Source: Falciphora oryzae
Taxonomy: Eukaryota; Ascomycota; Sordariomycetes; Magnaporthales; Magnaporthaceae
Assembly: GCA_000733355.1 (NCBI GenBank)
Contig: JNVV01000055.1
Coordinates: 91,600-155,599 of the forward strand
Direction: 5' to 3'
Length of the DNA stretch: 64,000 nucleotides
Shown here: piece after piece, positions 1-11,496 of the stretch
How the letters are laid out: each line of letters begins with the position of its first letter
Numbering within the stretch: position 1 is the first letter of the stretch
Position numbers and translations under genes: made by a program
Notes under the pieces: generated by a model
What the model saw: the letters and a program-made list of their open reading frames with translations, nothing else
Told to the model about the DNA's origin: nothing
Database searches by the model: none

Positions 1-1
1 G

Positions 2-1272
2 AAACGCCTCCCTCCTTCCCACTCGTCGACAGGCGACGGGAATACCTCCACTACAAACCGGCTCCCAAACACGATACGGGACGCCATGGCCGTGGCGCAC
101 GAGCTGGGGTTCCGATACCTCTGGGTCGACGCGCTCTGCATCGTCCAAGACGACGGGCGCGACCAGGGGATCCAGATCGAGCGGATGAGCGTGATATACC
201 GCCAAGCGCTGGTCACCATCGTCAACAGCGGCTGGAGCGATTCCGACTCGGGGATCCCGGACATCTCGATCCGGCGGACCACACCTGGCCTCGGCGCCGA
301 GGTCACGCTTCCCAGCGGCGTCGCAGTGGGGCTGTCGCGCGTCGTCAGCCACGTCGAGGACATCCCGTACCGCACGAGGTGCTGGACGCTGCAGGAGCAG
401 CTGCTGTCGAAGCGGCGGCTGGAGTTCACCGGAGCCGCATGCTGTACGTCTGCGAGGAGGGGTCGCAGGTGGAGAGCGGCGACCCGCCGGCCGATCGCCC
501 GTTTCAGCGAGCCTCGGAGGATTTCCAAATGGCGACGACGCGGGGCAGGAAAACATATTTGGGAGGGATAACCAAACTCCTGGGGCCGCAGGTAATAAGG
601 ACCGAGACGCCGGTAGAGCCTCTGGAGAGCTCCGACGTCGTCTGGCGCGAGGTAAAGCTCGAATCCTCGGCGAGGAGCCTCACCATGCAAAAGGACCGGC
701 TAGCGGTCATCTTGGGGGTCACGCGGGAGGTGGGCCGCGCTAGAGGCTCGCGGTTCGAGTGCGGACACAACTGCCAGAAGCTCTACCACGAACTGCTCTG
801 GACGCCCAGGCCCGGCACGGCCATGACGGACGAGTGTGGTGCCTTTGCCTCGTGGAGCTGGCTCCGGCGGTGGCCGATCGCCATCCCGCATGCGTACAAA
901 CCTGTCGGAGGCTGCAGGCTGGGCCTGAGACGACGCGGGCTGGATCTCGACGACGAAGGAGCCTGGGAACTCGCCATCGATGCGCCCATGCTCCGCCTGT
1001 CGGGAGGCGTGCCACCCGGTCCGCTATCTGTCCACTACGATGACGCCTCCCGCCCACATGACCAGGACCCCGTCGAATGCGTTGCGGTGGCGCACGTGGG
1101 TGAAGGGTACCTTAAGGCTGACGGCGGCTTCGAGGCAACGGGACCTTTCCGCGTGGGCGTGCTGCTACTACAGAAGGCGAAAGACGGTCCGCATTACTGC
1201 CGTGTAGGCGTTGGCTTTGCAGAGAGGGGCATCTGTGAGGGGGCTGAGAGAAGAGCGATGGCTTGTTGGTAG
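2..1272 (+). pseudogene. HET-domain gene, 5'-partial and frameshifted
   Basis: HET domains trigger incompatibility-type cell death in filamentous fungi. The reading frame is open from base 2, so the gene begins outside the window. The first part carries HET motifs: LPNTIRDAMAVAHELGFRYL, then LWVDALCIVQDD and RCWTLQEQLLSKRRLEF. Near base 433 the frame must shift by one base to continue as MLYVCEEGSQVESGD, followed by the usual post-HET region (SSARSLTMQKDRLAVILGV, then YHELLW) up to the stop at 1272. A one-base deletion explains this best; no intron with proper ends fits. A sequencing error is the alternative, so the gene could be intact in the organism. Family assignment is firm, the broken state less so. 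Confidence 0.75.
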
Positions 1273-1357
1273 GATACCTAGAAATATTTCGCGGACAGCG
1301 ACCCAAGCATCAACGTCTTCGAAAAGCCTCCTATCTGTGTGCCTGGTGGACGCTCTC
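1262..1357 (-). pseudogene. NACHT-domain fragment
   Basis: The minus strand reads RHTDRRLFEDVDAWVAVREI followed by FLGIL. This closely matches the segment ADRQLFEDVNAWVALREIFL of the NACHT-WD40 gene at 20-23.5 kb, and the DNA is similar over about 75 bases. It overlaps the very end of the HET pseudogene in antisense. Nothing else of a NACHT domain is recognisable on either side, so it is a scrap left by recombination or decay. Confidence 0.6.
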
Positions 1358-2825
1358 TGCCAGCTAAGCTTGTCACCTGGAGAATCAAGAGGCCATGCCA
1401 GAGTGTGATCGACCTTGTGCGGGGCCTTCCTTCTTGTATTATCCCGCCCTAGTCGCCGCCGCCGGCACCCGTCCCTCGATCCCCCGCCGCAATCCGTTGC
1501 AGAGTCGTCTGGCCGTCGACTGAGGTGACTCTGGCCTACACCAGGAGAAGTTCGCCCCGCAAGTGCACCCGGACACCCGCACCGGTCGACTTTGAACCTC
1601 GGCAGGCTTGAAACGGGCGGCCGGATCAGCTCCATCATGGCACCCACTGGGACCTGCTGTGGCCCTGCTGCCGAGCGGCAACGAGCCTCGTGAGTCTACA
1701 TGTTTCTAGAGCCTCCACAGTCCACAGCAAGCCTGCATTGAGATCCCGCTCCCAGACTCGGCCAATAAACTGCTTTTGTGGATGCTGCAAACCTACTCGA
1801 TACCCCGGACAGAGCCGGCAGGGTGTCATGAAATAGCGGCTGCATCGCCCGACTCGTTCCCTCCTACCCTACCCCGGCCGCCGCGACTTTATACTAATCT
1901 TTATTCTAAGTTAAATAAGGTATGTTTTGGGCAAGGGAAGTCCCCAGTCCGCATTTTAATCCCACGCGGCGTATAAAAGCTGCGGGTGGAGAGGCCCCTG
2001 GGATAGCAGCGGTCGAATTAGAGCGAGGCCGCCGAGCCAGCCGAACACTTTACGGTGTAACAATAAGCTGGCGAACGCGATTGAACAGGGCGAGTTTGAA
2101 TCATCCATCGCTGCCACCTCGGCCGTCAAATCCATAACTGCGGGTCAATACCAGTAACGCCTCGAAACCGTGACCACAGTGTCGCGGCCGGCGACGATCT
2201 CGACCAGCCCATCTCGACTGCCAAACCGACGACGACTAATGGACCGGGCCGGACCGGACCTGCGACAATGTGGCGGCCAGGACGGACAGTATGAGAGGCT
2301 CTGTACGCGTGCCAGAAGCACATGCCTATGAGGGAGGTCTCGGGGAGGCCCGTAGGTGGGGGCTTGAGAAGTTGCTCTCCTGTGCTTCGACGCTGTTGTG
2401 ATGGCTCGGGCAAAAAAAAAAAAAAAAAAGGCAACCAGGCTTCAGGATTGGTGCTGAAATTTCACTGCCACAGCGCCACGTCAACAATTCCTCAGCCCGC
2501 AGCCCGCACTACCCCTGTCGAGCCTTACCAGCCCATCATGGGCATTGGATTGGTTATTTGGTGCTGAGCCCGGAGGCGAAGGCACGCCAGGCGCCAGGAA
2601 CCCCGGTAGGGCATAACCCTCCGCCTTCCTACAACAATAGGCGGACTGCCAGCTTTTCAAAATTGTCCATTGATGGTCGAGGCTCATGCGTGCGCCGGGC
2701 CCCAGAACACGAACACGCCAGAGAGAGCTTGACGAAGCACCGCAACCCAGGTTCGACCTGCGTCTCAAGAGCGACCTTCCCTCCTGCATCCCTCGCGCTT
2801 CTTCCTTTCGGCGGGCACAGCAGCA
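1358..2825. other. Intergenic, no gene seen
   Basis: No supported gene. The stretch holds an AT-rich patch around 1880-1930 and a run of 18 A at 2412-2429. The last few hundred bases presumably contain the promoter of the gene starting at 2826, but no clear TATA box or operator could be identified. Confidence 0.4.
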
Positions 2826-5797
2826 ATGTCGCAGCTCGGCTTGGGTAAGCTGCAGGCCGCGCTGGCCTCGGTGACCAGCGAGGTAACGGTGGCGGCGGCC
2901 AACATCAACTTTGACTTCTCGCTGGTCAAATGCGAGCCGCCCCCGGAATACCGGTCGTTGGGCCTCCAGCTGTCGGCTCAGCGCAAGGCCGAGGCCGAGA
3001 GCGGCTCGCAGCACGTCACGGCCAGGAGGCTGGGTGCCCTCTTCGAAGGCGTCTGCCCCGCGACCCCGAAGCTCATCGCGGCCTTTGGCAGGCGCGCCAC
3101 CGAGACCTCGGAGGACGCCAACAGCAGGTTCAGGCAGCAGGCGACGGCGGCGAACTGGATCTTCTCGGACTACGTCGGGGTCGACGCCACGTCCCTGTGG
3201 GCCGCCGCGACGTCCAGCAAGGCCGCGCTGCCGCTGTACCTGCTGGCCTGCATGCTCGCGCGCGTCTGGGACGACGCGGCCGCCACGTCGCTCTGGGTCG
3301 AGATCGTGGCGGAGAGGCGGCGCGAGATCATGAGGCGCCTCGAGGCGGGCGAGGCGCTGCCGTTCGCCACCACCACGGCCGCCGCGCAGCAGGAGATCAG
3401 CCGCGACCAGCTGGCCAAATGGGACGCCAGCGCCCGCGCCTGGCAACGGACGGCCGACGACGTGTGGCCGAAGCGGCGCAAGCAGTTCCTGCTTATCGCC
3501 GACAACATCGAAATCGAGGTTAACAACAACCGCCAGCCCTACCACAGCGTCATAGCCGCCTGGGTGTCCGCCATGCAGACGATGGAAAAGCTGATCGGCG
3601 GGGAGCCGCACGCCGTCAAGGACGGCTCGCTCCTGCTTGGGATCTCGTCGTGGCACATTTACCCCAACATGAATGTGTTTGGAACCGCCGGGTGCAAAAC
3701 GGTGGCCATGGACGACCCGCTGGTCCACAAGGGCGGAGTTGTCTCCCTCGGGCTCAAGGATCCTTCGCACAGGGCCACGCGCGGCGTCGTCTGGTCTCTC
3801 TCGCTGGCGCACCACAAATTCTACGGCAAGCCGATCCGGAAATCGTCCGAGTTGAATGGCGATGCGGGCAGGCTTACCTTCGGCGAGGTGCAGGTCGCCG
3901 CGATTGGCGCCGTGCTCACCCGGTGGAGGGTGTCTGTCCCGGACACGGACGTCGCGCTTAGCTGTCTCCAGACGCTTGCTTCTGCCCTACCTTACCAGGA
4001 CGAATCACAATCTGACCAATGGATCCAAATGCTGCTTACGCCGATCAAGGCTTATTTTCAGGGCGGTGACCTGGAAGCGTCTCTGATCTCCCTCGGCAGG
4101 CGTCGCCCCGAGTTCATCCCACCAAGCCCTCCCCGAGGCGACCCGGAGTTTTTTGGCCTGACAAACATCCACTCGATCCTGCCGCTAATTTCAGAAGCCA
4201 CTGGCCGGGTCAGTCTTCTGTGGAGGCTGGCACAGCGGGCAAAAGGTTTCAGCAACGACGAAGTCGTGCTTGTTTACCGCCCAGACGACGAATCCGGCGA
4301 GTTTAGGGCTGCTGCGCCCGCGTCCTCGGGTCCCAGGAGAGGCAAACAAACCAAACGGGCCCGGAAGCAAAAGCATCTTCCCCTCACAGGAGGGAATACA
4401 AACCTGCAGAGCGTGCCGATTTCCTATCGATCCGGGTCAGCCTCGGTGAACTTCTCGGGTAGGGATTATCGCTTGGTCATGGGCGATGCATCGCTCGCAG
4501 CTATTTTTATTGCCGGCGACACTGGTGCCCTACCGGAAGGCGGTGCCCAATTTCTTCCTTCATTCGGATACGAGGATCTTACCTGGTGCATCCAACACGA
4601 ACTTATCCCGCCCCTGGAGCTCAAAAATTGGATCCTCAGAGATCCATTGATTAGGGCAGACAGAGTTCTGGTGACTTTGGCCAACCTCGGAGTCGCGTCA
4701 GGCATCTACAAGCAACTAAGCCGCCAGGGCGCGTCGATCTCGCCCAAGGCACTGCTTCAGCCGTTCGAGTTTGGGTGTTTCGAGGCAGTCGAACATCTCT
4801 ACAGTCGCACGGCGAATAATAGGCACGAGACTATAAGCCTGTATGATGCTTTCCACTCAAAGGAGCTCATAAGTCCATGGCTGGGGATGCGTCTCATCTC
4901 GTTCTTTGAAACTGGGAAGGTGGCGAATGGTCTCAAAAACTATCAAGAAATTCTCGGTCTCGCGGTTGGAGACTCCATCTACGTGCCGGCAGAGGTACGT
5001 AGCGGGTTACACCCAAATACCAGCTTTTTGATGGCCCGTTGGAAAATGGCGGTGGTGCGAGACCGTCGGGCTAACACAATGTGCAGCTGCTGTTGGATCC
5101 TGCAGACCCTACGGGGAGCTACCGCTGCAATTTCAGCCGGATGCTTGGTAGCCTTGGCCGGCCTGGGTTGACGATCCTGACAGGCCCGCCGCCGAAAGAG
5201 TTGCAAGCGCGGGAGATCGACCCCGGTTCATGGCGAACCGCGCTTCCACGTTTCCGCGGGGAGCGCGAGGACTCCTTCTCGCGCACGTCCCTGCATCTCA
5301 GCTTCACCGATTGGCAGACGCCCCTGTTCCTCCCGGACTCTGTCGGTCAACGCGACTCCGAGGTCAACCACGTCGAGGCCGTCGTCTCGATCCGCGACTC
5401 GGGCCAGTGGGTCGCGGACGTGAGCGTCCAGGCGGCGCTCGAGCACGCCGACGTGCAGCAGCTGCCACCGAGCGCGGTCGTGGGCGGGGCTGCTGCGCAA
5501 ACGTGCCACGCCTGCCGCCGGGACCTACACGGCGCCGACGCTTCAAAGACGGCCCGGAGCCACGCAGAAACGGAGCCGGAAGGGATGCTGGCGCTCGAGA
5601 CGTGGGACCAGGTCCTGGACGTCCCCGAGGGTCGACTGGTCGCCAAGTCGTTTGGAAACTGGGTGTCGCGGCTGGCCATCGTGGCGGCCCATGCGCAACA
5701 CTGCCGGCTGAGGTCGAAGCGCGTCTTCATCTGCCCCGAGAACGTGTGCTGGGCCTGCGTGGGCCGGGAACACCCCAATGCAATATATGTGTATTAG
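2826..5797 (+). CDS. Conserved fungal protein of unknown function, 959 aa, two exons
   Basis: Exons are 2826-4994 and 5087-5797. The 92-bp intron starts GTACGT, has branch point GCTAACAC and ends GCAG, and splicing keeps phase 0. The start is the first ATG of an open frame, in context CAGCAATGTCG. The N-terminus (SEVTVAAANINFDFSLVKCE) and the pattern VTARRLGALFEGVCPATPKL recall a family of large uncharacterised proteins found in many ascomycetes; this is from memory of the family. The middle contains a basic, low-complexity segment around residues 490-520. The C-terminus has paired cysteines (CHACRRD, then CPENVCWACVG) and a conserved-looking RLVAKSFGNWVSRLAIVA. No signal peptide, membrane span or enzymatic motif is seen. 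The ORF is long, with GC-rich third positions and no disabling mutations, so it looks functional. Role unknown. Confidence 0.85.
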
Positions 5798-5915
5798 CTA
5801 GGTGGTTCTCGAGGCGCAACCCGGCTATGTGCGTGGAAGGCCAGTTGCTAAAACACCGCCCTGGCGGCACAGCTGCATGATGTTTCAGGCCGCCCTTGCA
5901 CGCGATGGTGCTGCT

Positions 5916-5970
5916 TGAGAGAGAGAGTGAGTGAGTGTGTGTGTGTGTGTGTGTGTGTATCTATATATTT
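5916..5970. repeat. Microsatellite (GA)n-(GT)n
   Basis: A compound dinucleotide run: GAGAGAGA passes through GAGTGAGT into about 25 bases of GT, then TATA-type sequence. It lies just downstream of the 959-aa gene and is non-coding. Confidence 0.9.
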
Positions 5971-6000
5971 AACGTCGGCTAGTCGGGACCTACCATTCCC

Positions 6001-6235
6001 CGCCTCCCAGGGGGCATACGACGTGCTAGCGCTACCTAAGCTTGTCTACACCAGGCTATAGTGCTGCTATCGAGGCGACTGACAACTTGAACCCGAAGGC
6101 ACACGGGGTTCGGGCCGCATTCCGGCGCTCCTTGTTGGTGAGCGGGCAATCGGCGGTTGGGGAGTAAACCCAGGGCGCTGTAGGCGCAGCGGGTGGTAGA
6201 AAAGCAGTCGGCCGGCAGGTGTGCCGGAAAAAAAA
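6001..6235 (-). repeat. Dispersed repeat R1, copy 1
   Basis: The reverse complement matches two blocks at 28.40-28.46 kb and 28.95-29.15 kb on the plus strand. Shared pieces include TTCCGGCACACCTG, CAACCGCCGATTGCCCGCTC and GGTAGCGCTAGCACGTCGT. This copy lacks the 490-bp LTR that interrupts the 28-kb copy, so it shows the empty site. No coding capacity is recognised. Confidence 0.75.
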
Positions 6236-7622
6236 ATCGTCGGGGCCGGCCGCGGGGATTCGGAATAGTTGGGATGCAAAGGTTCTCGGCTCCCAGGGGC
6301 TCGATCCTCCGGATGCCGGCCTGGTTGATGCACGGGCTGCACTTGGATTGCACTGCACCACCCAACCACCTAGACCAAAATAAAAGCTACTTGGCTGTGC
6401 GGAAAGTTGAGGGCCTCAATCTGCAGCCATTCTCCTATTTTTCTGGCTTTGATCCGAGCTGCCGAGGTGCACGTTTTTTTGTCTGGACCGTGAAGCTACC
6501 AAGGTGGTGAGGGGAGCAGACAAGGGAAGCTACTCGGCTCACCACGACTTGGGTCCACGACGCACTCGAGTGTACGCACCATTAGGAACGCTCCCGCCTC
6601 ACATGCCAACAAAGCATGCAAGCACGGAGAGGGCAACAAGATCAATTGAAACCTGCCCGTCACTAGTTGTCGGCACCACCACCGCCATCAGGCCGGCCCA
6701 GGAAACGCCCCGGGGCCGACAATCACCCAGGGTGCGCACACCAGCCCCCACTAGCTCAAGTCAGGTCCACCCCACCATGACGTGTGCGTAGGGTTGAGCT
6801 CTTGAAGCTATTCGCAATATAAAGGAGGTTTCCCAGGCCTACAGGCCCGTTCGATAGGCATAAACGAATCAGGGGGATTGCTGCAGTCAAAATAGTACCA
6901 CAAGTTGCTTTCCTCCTTCCAGTCCTCACAATGTCGTTTTTCCCTACCCCGTTCCCAGAGTCATCATCTTTCCTCCAGGACTTTGTCCTGGCCCCTCTCG
7001 TCGCCAGGAACCTACTACGGGTTCCAAAATGACGTCCTTATATATATACCTGGGAGGGACATTTCTTCCCGTTGGAATCACCAGGGACGTCGTACCAAAA
7101 ACCAAGAGCCTAACTGCGACCCAGGCATGCAACCTCTGTAACATCTTGTTAAGCCGGCACCCTCTTTTCTTTGCACGCAAATCAATATCAGTTAAGCGTG
7201 GTTATTATTGATGGTTGAGCACAGATACATGGGCAACATTCAGTATTAGCATGAATAGATGAGCTGTGTTTCAAACAACCGCATTCGTCAAGCTGAACAT
7301 AAGCAATGAGGTGATGGTGAAAGGGGAGATATCAGGGTGATTGCGTTCCTTTGGCCTCGGGACAACGTGCTGACGTCCTTATTCCTTCCCCGCCGTTCTG
7401 CAAGCCCGTTCCGATACCCCAACCCCTTTAAAAGGAGGCCAAGCACTGCCCGGAATCCCTCTCTCTCTCTCTCTTTGCATCGTGGTACGGATAATCGTCT
7501 TCTTCCACGAAAGCCTCGGTTGTCTAGGCCCGGTAAAGCAATCCGCCGGCGGCTGGGCAAAGGCTCCAAGCATTTTCCTGGGCTGCTGCATCCCATTAGC
7601 AAAAAGCGTCCGTCCGCCTTTT

Positions 7623-7671
<49 letters not shown>

Positions 7672-8100
7672 CACCACATGTGTGTTTTGATGCAACCAAC
7701 CAAACCAGCGTGCGAGCGCCTGGGCGGGATGGATTCCGAGGGTGCAATCAAGCCGGTCCAAGTCGCCGCTCCCCCCTCTCTCTCTGCGGTTGGCCGTCGG
7801 CGGGCAGTGTATCCCGGTGAAAAGCCCGAGATCTCCAGACACCCAGCTTATGCAGCCGGATTACCTGGCACGTTCCCCGGGAGGAGAAAAGAGAAAAGCC
7901 TGCAGTCCGTATAAACTGCACAACCTTGGTTGGAATACCCAAAAACTTGTTAGTTCTTCAGGATACAGAAACAGGAAGGGGAATAGGAAATGGGAGAGGA
8001 AATAGGAAATAAAAAAGGATATAAGGGATAGGAAAGGAGATGGGAGATAGGAAAGGATACAGGAGACAGGAAAGGAAACTTACAGGAGAACTGTATACCC
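6236..8100. other. Intergenic with poly-A tract and purine-rich satellite
   Basis: No supported gene. There is a run of 42 A at 7625-7666 (other frames simply read it as poly-Lys or poly-Phe). Irregular GGAAAGGA/GGGAGATAG repeats occupy about 7971-8090. The latter corresponds, in reverse complement, to the 12-bp minisatellite behind the second nuclease-like copy at 15.56 kb, so it belongs to the 3' flank of that gene family. A stretch at 6360-6450 resembles 10.72-10.77 kb (CAAAATAAAAGC and CCTATTTTTCTGGCTTT). Confidence 0.5.
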
Positions 8101-8853
8101 TTATTTGGCCGCCGTGCCTGGGTCCTCCTTGGCAACACCAAGCCTGTCCATCCACCAGCCGCGCAGAGGTCCCTCTACCCACTTGACAAGCTCAACCAAA
8201 ACCCCAAACAGACGGTACAGAGAAGCCAAGCAGTCAGTCCCTCCAATATCAACAGGCCCCACCATCTGGATCTGCTGGCCGCGGTCACAGGCAAAGTAGA
8301 TGCTCCAAGAATGCCCCCGGCAGAGGAGCGGCAAGGTGATCAGGGGGCTTTGGAAACCCAAATCCTGGACGCGGCGGTACCAGGCGGCCGTCCAAACGCC
8401 GAGCTGGGTGGTGCCCTCCTCGGCGGCGACGAAGCTTTTGGCTTCGATGCTGACCCCGATGGGGTTGATAGTTAAAGGTTTGTAAAGGGATTGGTTGATG
8501 CATTGCGACCGTTCATGCTGGCCCCTTAGGGTTTCGATAATCTCCCGGTACAAGGCCTCGTCGCAGGGACGCTCTCTGTGAATGTCGAGGGTTAGGGCGT
8601 AATCGACCATCTTGCCGCCCACAACCGCATTTTGGTTTATCGCCGGGAGCCACTGGCTGGCGATGCCCGCCCCCATGATCGGCTCACAGACGACGCCGCC
8701 GCGAGGGGCGGAACGAGCTGCGAGCTGAAGCAAAGGAAAGTGCACAGCATTGTTCCAAGCCAGCTCGCCGCGTCCCCGCTCCTCGGCCTCTAGGGCTTCG
8801 TTTTCGATCTCGCACAGGGCGTCCAACTGCTTCCGGGCAAGCTTCGGGCTCGT

Positions 8854-8891
<38 letters not shown>

Positions 8892-9498
8892 CGTCGTCGT
8901 CGTCCTTTTGGAACCAGCTGCTTGGCCACTCGGCACTGTCAGGCACCTCTGCCAGGACGATGTCGCGTACGGCAGCCGGTATGAAGCCTTGGTACCAAAC
9001 CGCGATGCGCCTGATGCGGGAGTACAAGTCGCGGGCGTCGTCGGGAAGATGGGCGAGCAGGTCGCCACGGGGTTTCGTGAACTTGACGGGCCTGGTGAGG
9101 AGGAACAAGGCCGGGGAGTGCTTGACGGGGCTCGTGGACCGTGTCGTCCGTGAGCGGTACTGCCCGGAGCTCACGCCTGTGATTGTTGTGCCCAACCTCG
9201 ATCTGGCTCCCGAAGTCGACGGCTGCAGGCTCGGTATCGCAAGGTCGTCGAGTTGGCGAAAGGGCAGAGGAGCGACTGGGTGATGCTGCTGCTGCTGGCC
9301 GTCGGTCTCACCCGCGGGCCCTGGGGTCTCTTGGCCACCACCGTCGTCGTCGGACCGGGCTAGGCGCCTCTTTTTGGGGGAGGAGGGCGCGGCTGGAGTG
9401 GGGTGTTTCTCGGGGCTTTTTGGTTGGTCGACGGTTTCAAGCCACCGGGTGATTCGGCAGAAATTACCAGCCCATGTGTCGTTGTTATAATTCTCCAT
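8101..9498 (-). CDS. PD-(D/E)XK nuclease-like protein, 465 aa
   Basis: Single-exon gene. The start is taken at 9498 (MENYNNDTWAGNFCRITRWL) because the paralogue at 11.9 kb starts at the equivalent position after a similar 5' leader; an in-frame upstream start at 9588 would add 30 residues. The N-terminal third is Pro/Ser/Gln-rich with a KKRRLAR basic patch that may act as a nuclear signal. A DDDDD/poly-Gly stretch is encoded by GCC/GTC repeats near 8853-8900. The C-terminal half is nuclease-like: KMVDYALTLD supplies the Asp, PIGVSIEAKS the E-x-K, followed by QLGVWTAAWYRRV and IQMVGPVDIGGT. This matches the fungal PD-(D/E)XK-like family, which is multicopy in many fungi; its substrate is not known. 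The local flanks are repeated elsewhere in the window. Confidence 0.8.
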
Positions 9499-9718
9499 GG
9501 CGGAGAGAGAGAGAGAGAGAGAGTGGAAAGGAGAGGCGGAAACTAAAATAATAAGGCAGTTTTGTTTGACCTTGTTGTCTTCTTCCAAGTTTGGGCACGC
9601 GCCTGGCTGGCGATTTGTTTCCGTGCTGGATGTCGTGGAACATTACTGATAGTCCGTGCATTCGAGTGTGTATGCAACAGTTGAACTACATGCACCAACC
9701 AGCTGTCCGTCAAACACC

Positions 9719-9995
9719 TCTGCTAGGGTGGTGTCGCGTGCGGCAGCTGGTATGAAGGGCTTGGTTCCGAATTCACGACGCGTCTGATGCGGGAGTACAG
9801 GTCGTGGGCGTCATCGGGAGGATGGGAAGAGCAGGTCGCCCCGAGGCATCGCGAACTTGACGGGGCTTGCCGAGGAAGGATAAACGTATAACGGGGGCTC
9901 GTGGACCGTTGTCGCCCATGTTGTTGTTGTCGTGACTTCTCCATGGAGGAGAGAAGTGGGGCAGGTTTTAATTGATCCTCGTTGCTTCTTTCCAA
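9719..9995 (-). pseudogene. PD-(D/E)XK-family relic
   Basis: The minus strand reads in shifted frames SPVKFAMPRGDLLFPSS and PPDDAHDLYSRIRRVV. These match SPVKHSPALFLLTRPVKFTK and LPDDARDLYSRIRRIAVWYQ of the intact gene at 8.1-9.5 kb. The N-terminal part is degraded and the nuclease half is missing. It lies immediately upstream of the intact gene, in the same orientation. Confidence 0.65.
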
Positions 9996-10024
9996 AGGTT
10001 GCGCGCACCCCTGCCTAACTCTGT

Positions 10025-10265
10025 ATAGTGATTTGCTTTCGTGTTTCCCCTGGACGCCCGCATTATAATTGCTGGTTGGTGCGTTGAAACCTCATGGTGG
10101 GAAAGCTTTTGCAAAGGCGGACGGACATGGGATGCAACAGGCCCAGAAAACGGCTCCTTAATACGGTCAATGCCCGCCGAGCTTCGAGCACGACTTGACA
10201 TGTTGCCTGCCTCCGCCCTCCGCCGCGCGAGCGTCCAAGAAGTCGGAGAGATTGATAATTTACAA
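10025..10265 (+). repeat. Dispersed repeat R3, copy 1
   Basis: Shares GACGCCCGCATTATAATTGC and GCATGGTGGAAA-like blocks with 15.66-15.90 kb and 52.27-52.56 kb. At 15.7 kb it directly follows the PD-(D/E)XK copy, so it seems to be part of the duplicated unit around that gene family. A further block at about 10.46-10.52 kb matches the reverse complement of 15.83-15.88 kb. Confidence 0.65.
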
Positions 10266-10817
10266 CCCACTGCGCTCGATTGAGATTTTTTTTTTAAGGG
10301 CAGGGGCCGTTCGCTTATCCTTTACGCCCGCCGGGCGAGGTAGCAAGTAACGTCGGGCTCAAGGGCTGGAGGTAGCGGGTGACATCATCATCAGGCTCCA
10401 TGGCGGATGCTGGGCTACTGTTGTTGCCTTTCAAGAAACCAAGCATTGATGCCCTGGCCGGCTGGCTTAGGATTCGCTTGATGGCTGCCGTATGGTTTGG
10501 ATTTGCCCGACTGGGTCGCCGACGAGGTTAGGTGCAGATGCCGGGGAGCTGGAGTAGCCGATGTTCCTCCTCTGTGTATGGGCGTTTCGCTCTGCTTTCG
10601 CTGGCGACTAGGACGGGGGCCGGCTGGTCCTGCTGGATACGGTAAGCGTCTCCTTGTTGAAGCACCACCCTAGCGGCACAGCTGCGCTGCTGCACTTGCA
10701 CCACTCGCAACGCCTGCACCACCCAGCCACCCAACCAAAATAAAAGCCGCCTATTTTTCTGGCTTTATTTGGCAGAAGGTTGGAGGCCGAGGACAGCCTC
10801 CTTAGGAGGAGGATAGT
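10266..10817. other. Intergenic, repeat remnants
   Basis: No gene seen. Contains the inverted R3 remnant at 10.46-10.52 kb and a block at 10.72-10.77 kb resembling 6.36-6.45 kb. A phrase CCGACTGGGTCGCCGACGAG recurs near 52.2 kb. Confidence 0.45.
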
Positions 10818-11266
10818 TGTAACACCCCACGCAGAACCACGACCAGCAGCTTCATGAATCATCGCTGGAGGTCCCAAGGGAGGACTTTGGGTGGTGGCCA
10901 GGGGGGCGCAAGCCCTGAGTGACGCACTGATTTAGAAGGATTACCTGACGCGCTGTGCCAGAGGGTTTAACTCTATGACACGCACCGCGGCAGGGCTTTG
11001 CGGATACGAGCACTCGATCTGCTTGAAGGCGTGCCGCCAGTAGCCGAGGGCCACTGTACGGAGGACGCCACGAAGGAGGAGGCATGCTGACGACAGCCGA
11101 AGGACGGCCGGAGGGTCGCGTGAAGGGAGTCTGGGCCAAGCTATCGTTTTCTTGTTCTACCAACCCCATAGCATTGAACACGACTATTGAACTGCTGGGC
11201 CTCTGAGATCTCCCTGAGAGAACCCCCTTTCCAGGCTTCACACCACTGTGGCCAGCGTCCGTTACA
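10818..11266 (+). mobile_element. LTR of a Ty3/gypsy element (family LTR-A), 449 bp
   Basis: Begins TGTAACACCCC and ends GTTACA, the same terminal inverted hexamer as the solo LTR at 28.46 kb. Shared internal blocks include GAACCACGACCAGC near the 5' end, AGCCGAAGGAC, GTGAAGGGAGTCTGG and CTCCCTGAGAGAACCC. No matching 5-bp target duplication is found, because sequence on the right is a piece of the element's own interior. This points to an internally deleted or rearranged element. Confidence 0.75.
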
Positions 11267-11496
11267 ACCCGATAGCTTCGCCTGCTCAGACCGCCTACCG
11301 TTTGGCATTTCCTGAGCACCACCGCCGTCTTCACGACGTTATGCCCGTGCAGTACCTCGAAAGGTATACTGCCAGAGAACAGGGAGACGAGGCGCCGCTA
11401 CCCATGCCTGAGTACGAGGAAGGCCAAGAATGGGAAGTCGAAGAAGTACGGGACGAGGGCCGCATCCGAGGCAAGAAGTACTACCTGGTCAAGTGA
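11267..11496 (+). pseudogene. Ty3/gypsy pol 3' fragment (integrase C-terminus/chromodomain)
   Basis: Reads YRLAFPEHHRRLHDVMPVQY then LERYTAREQGDEAPLPMPEY, EEGQEWEVEEVRDE and GRIRGKKYYLVK before a stop. This is the usual end of chromovirus polyproteins, where the integrase tail leads into a chromodomain ending in YLVKW. It directly follows the LTR, so protease, RT, RNase H and the integrase core are missing. No 3' LTR was found downstream. Confidence 0.7.

Noticed and set aside
7080..7140. Minus-strand LQRLHAWVAVRLLVFG resembling the NACHT segment LFEDVNAWVALREIF
   Set aside because: Only about a dozen bases (GCCTGGGTCGC) agree with the NLR gene at 20 kb and the rest differs, so it is not enough for a fragment call.
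7625..7666. Poly-A run as the 3' end of a LINE or retro-pseudogene
   Set aside because: No reverse-transcriptase or gene-derived sequence and no target duplications were found next to it.
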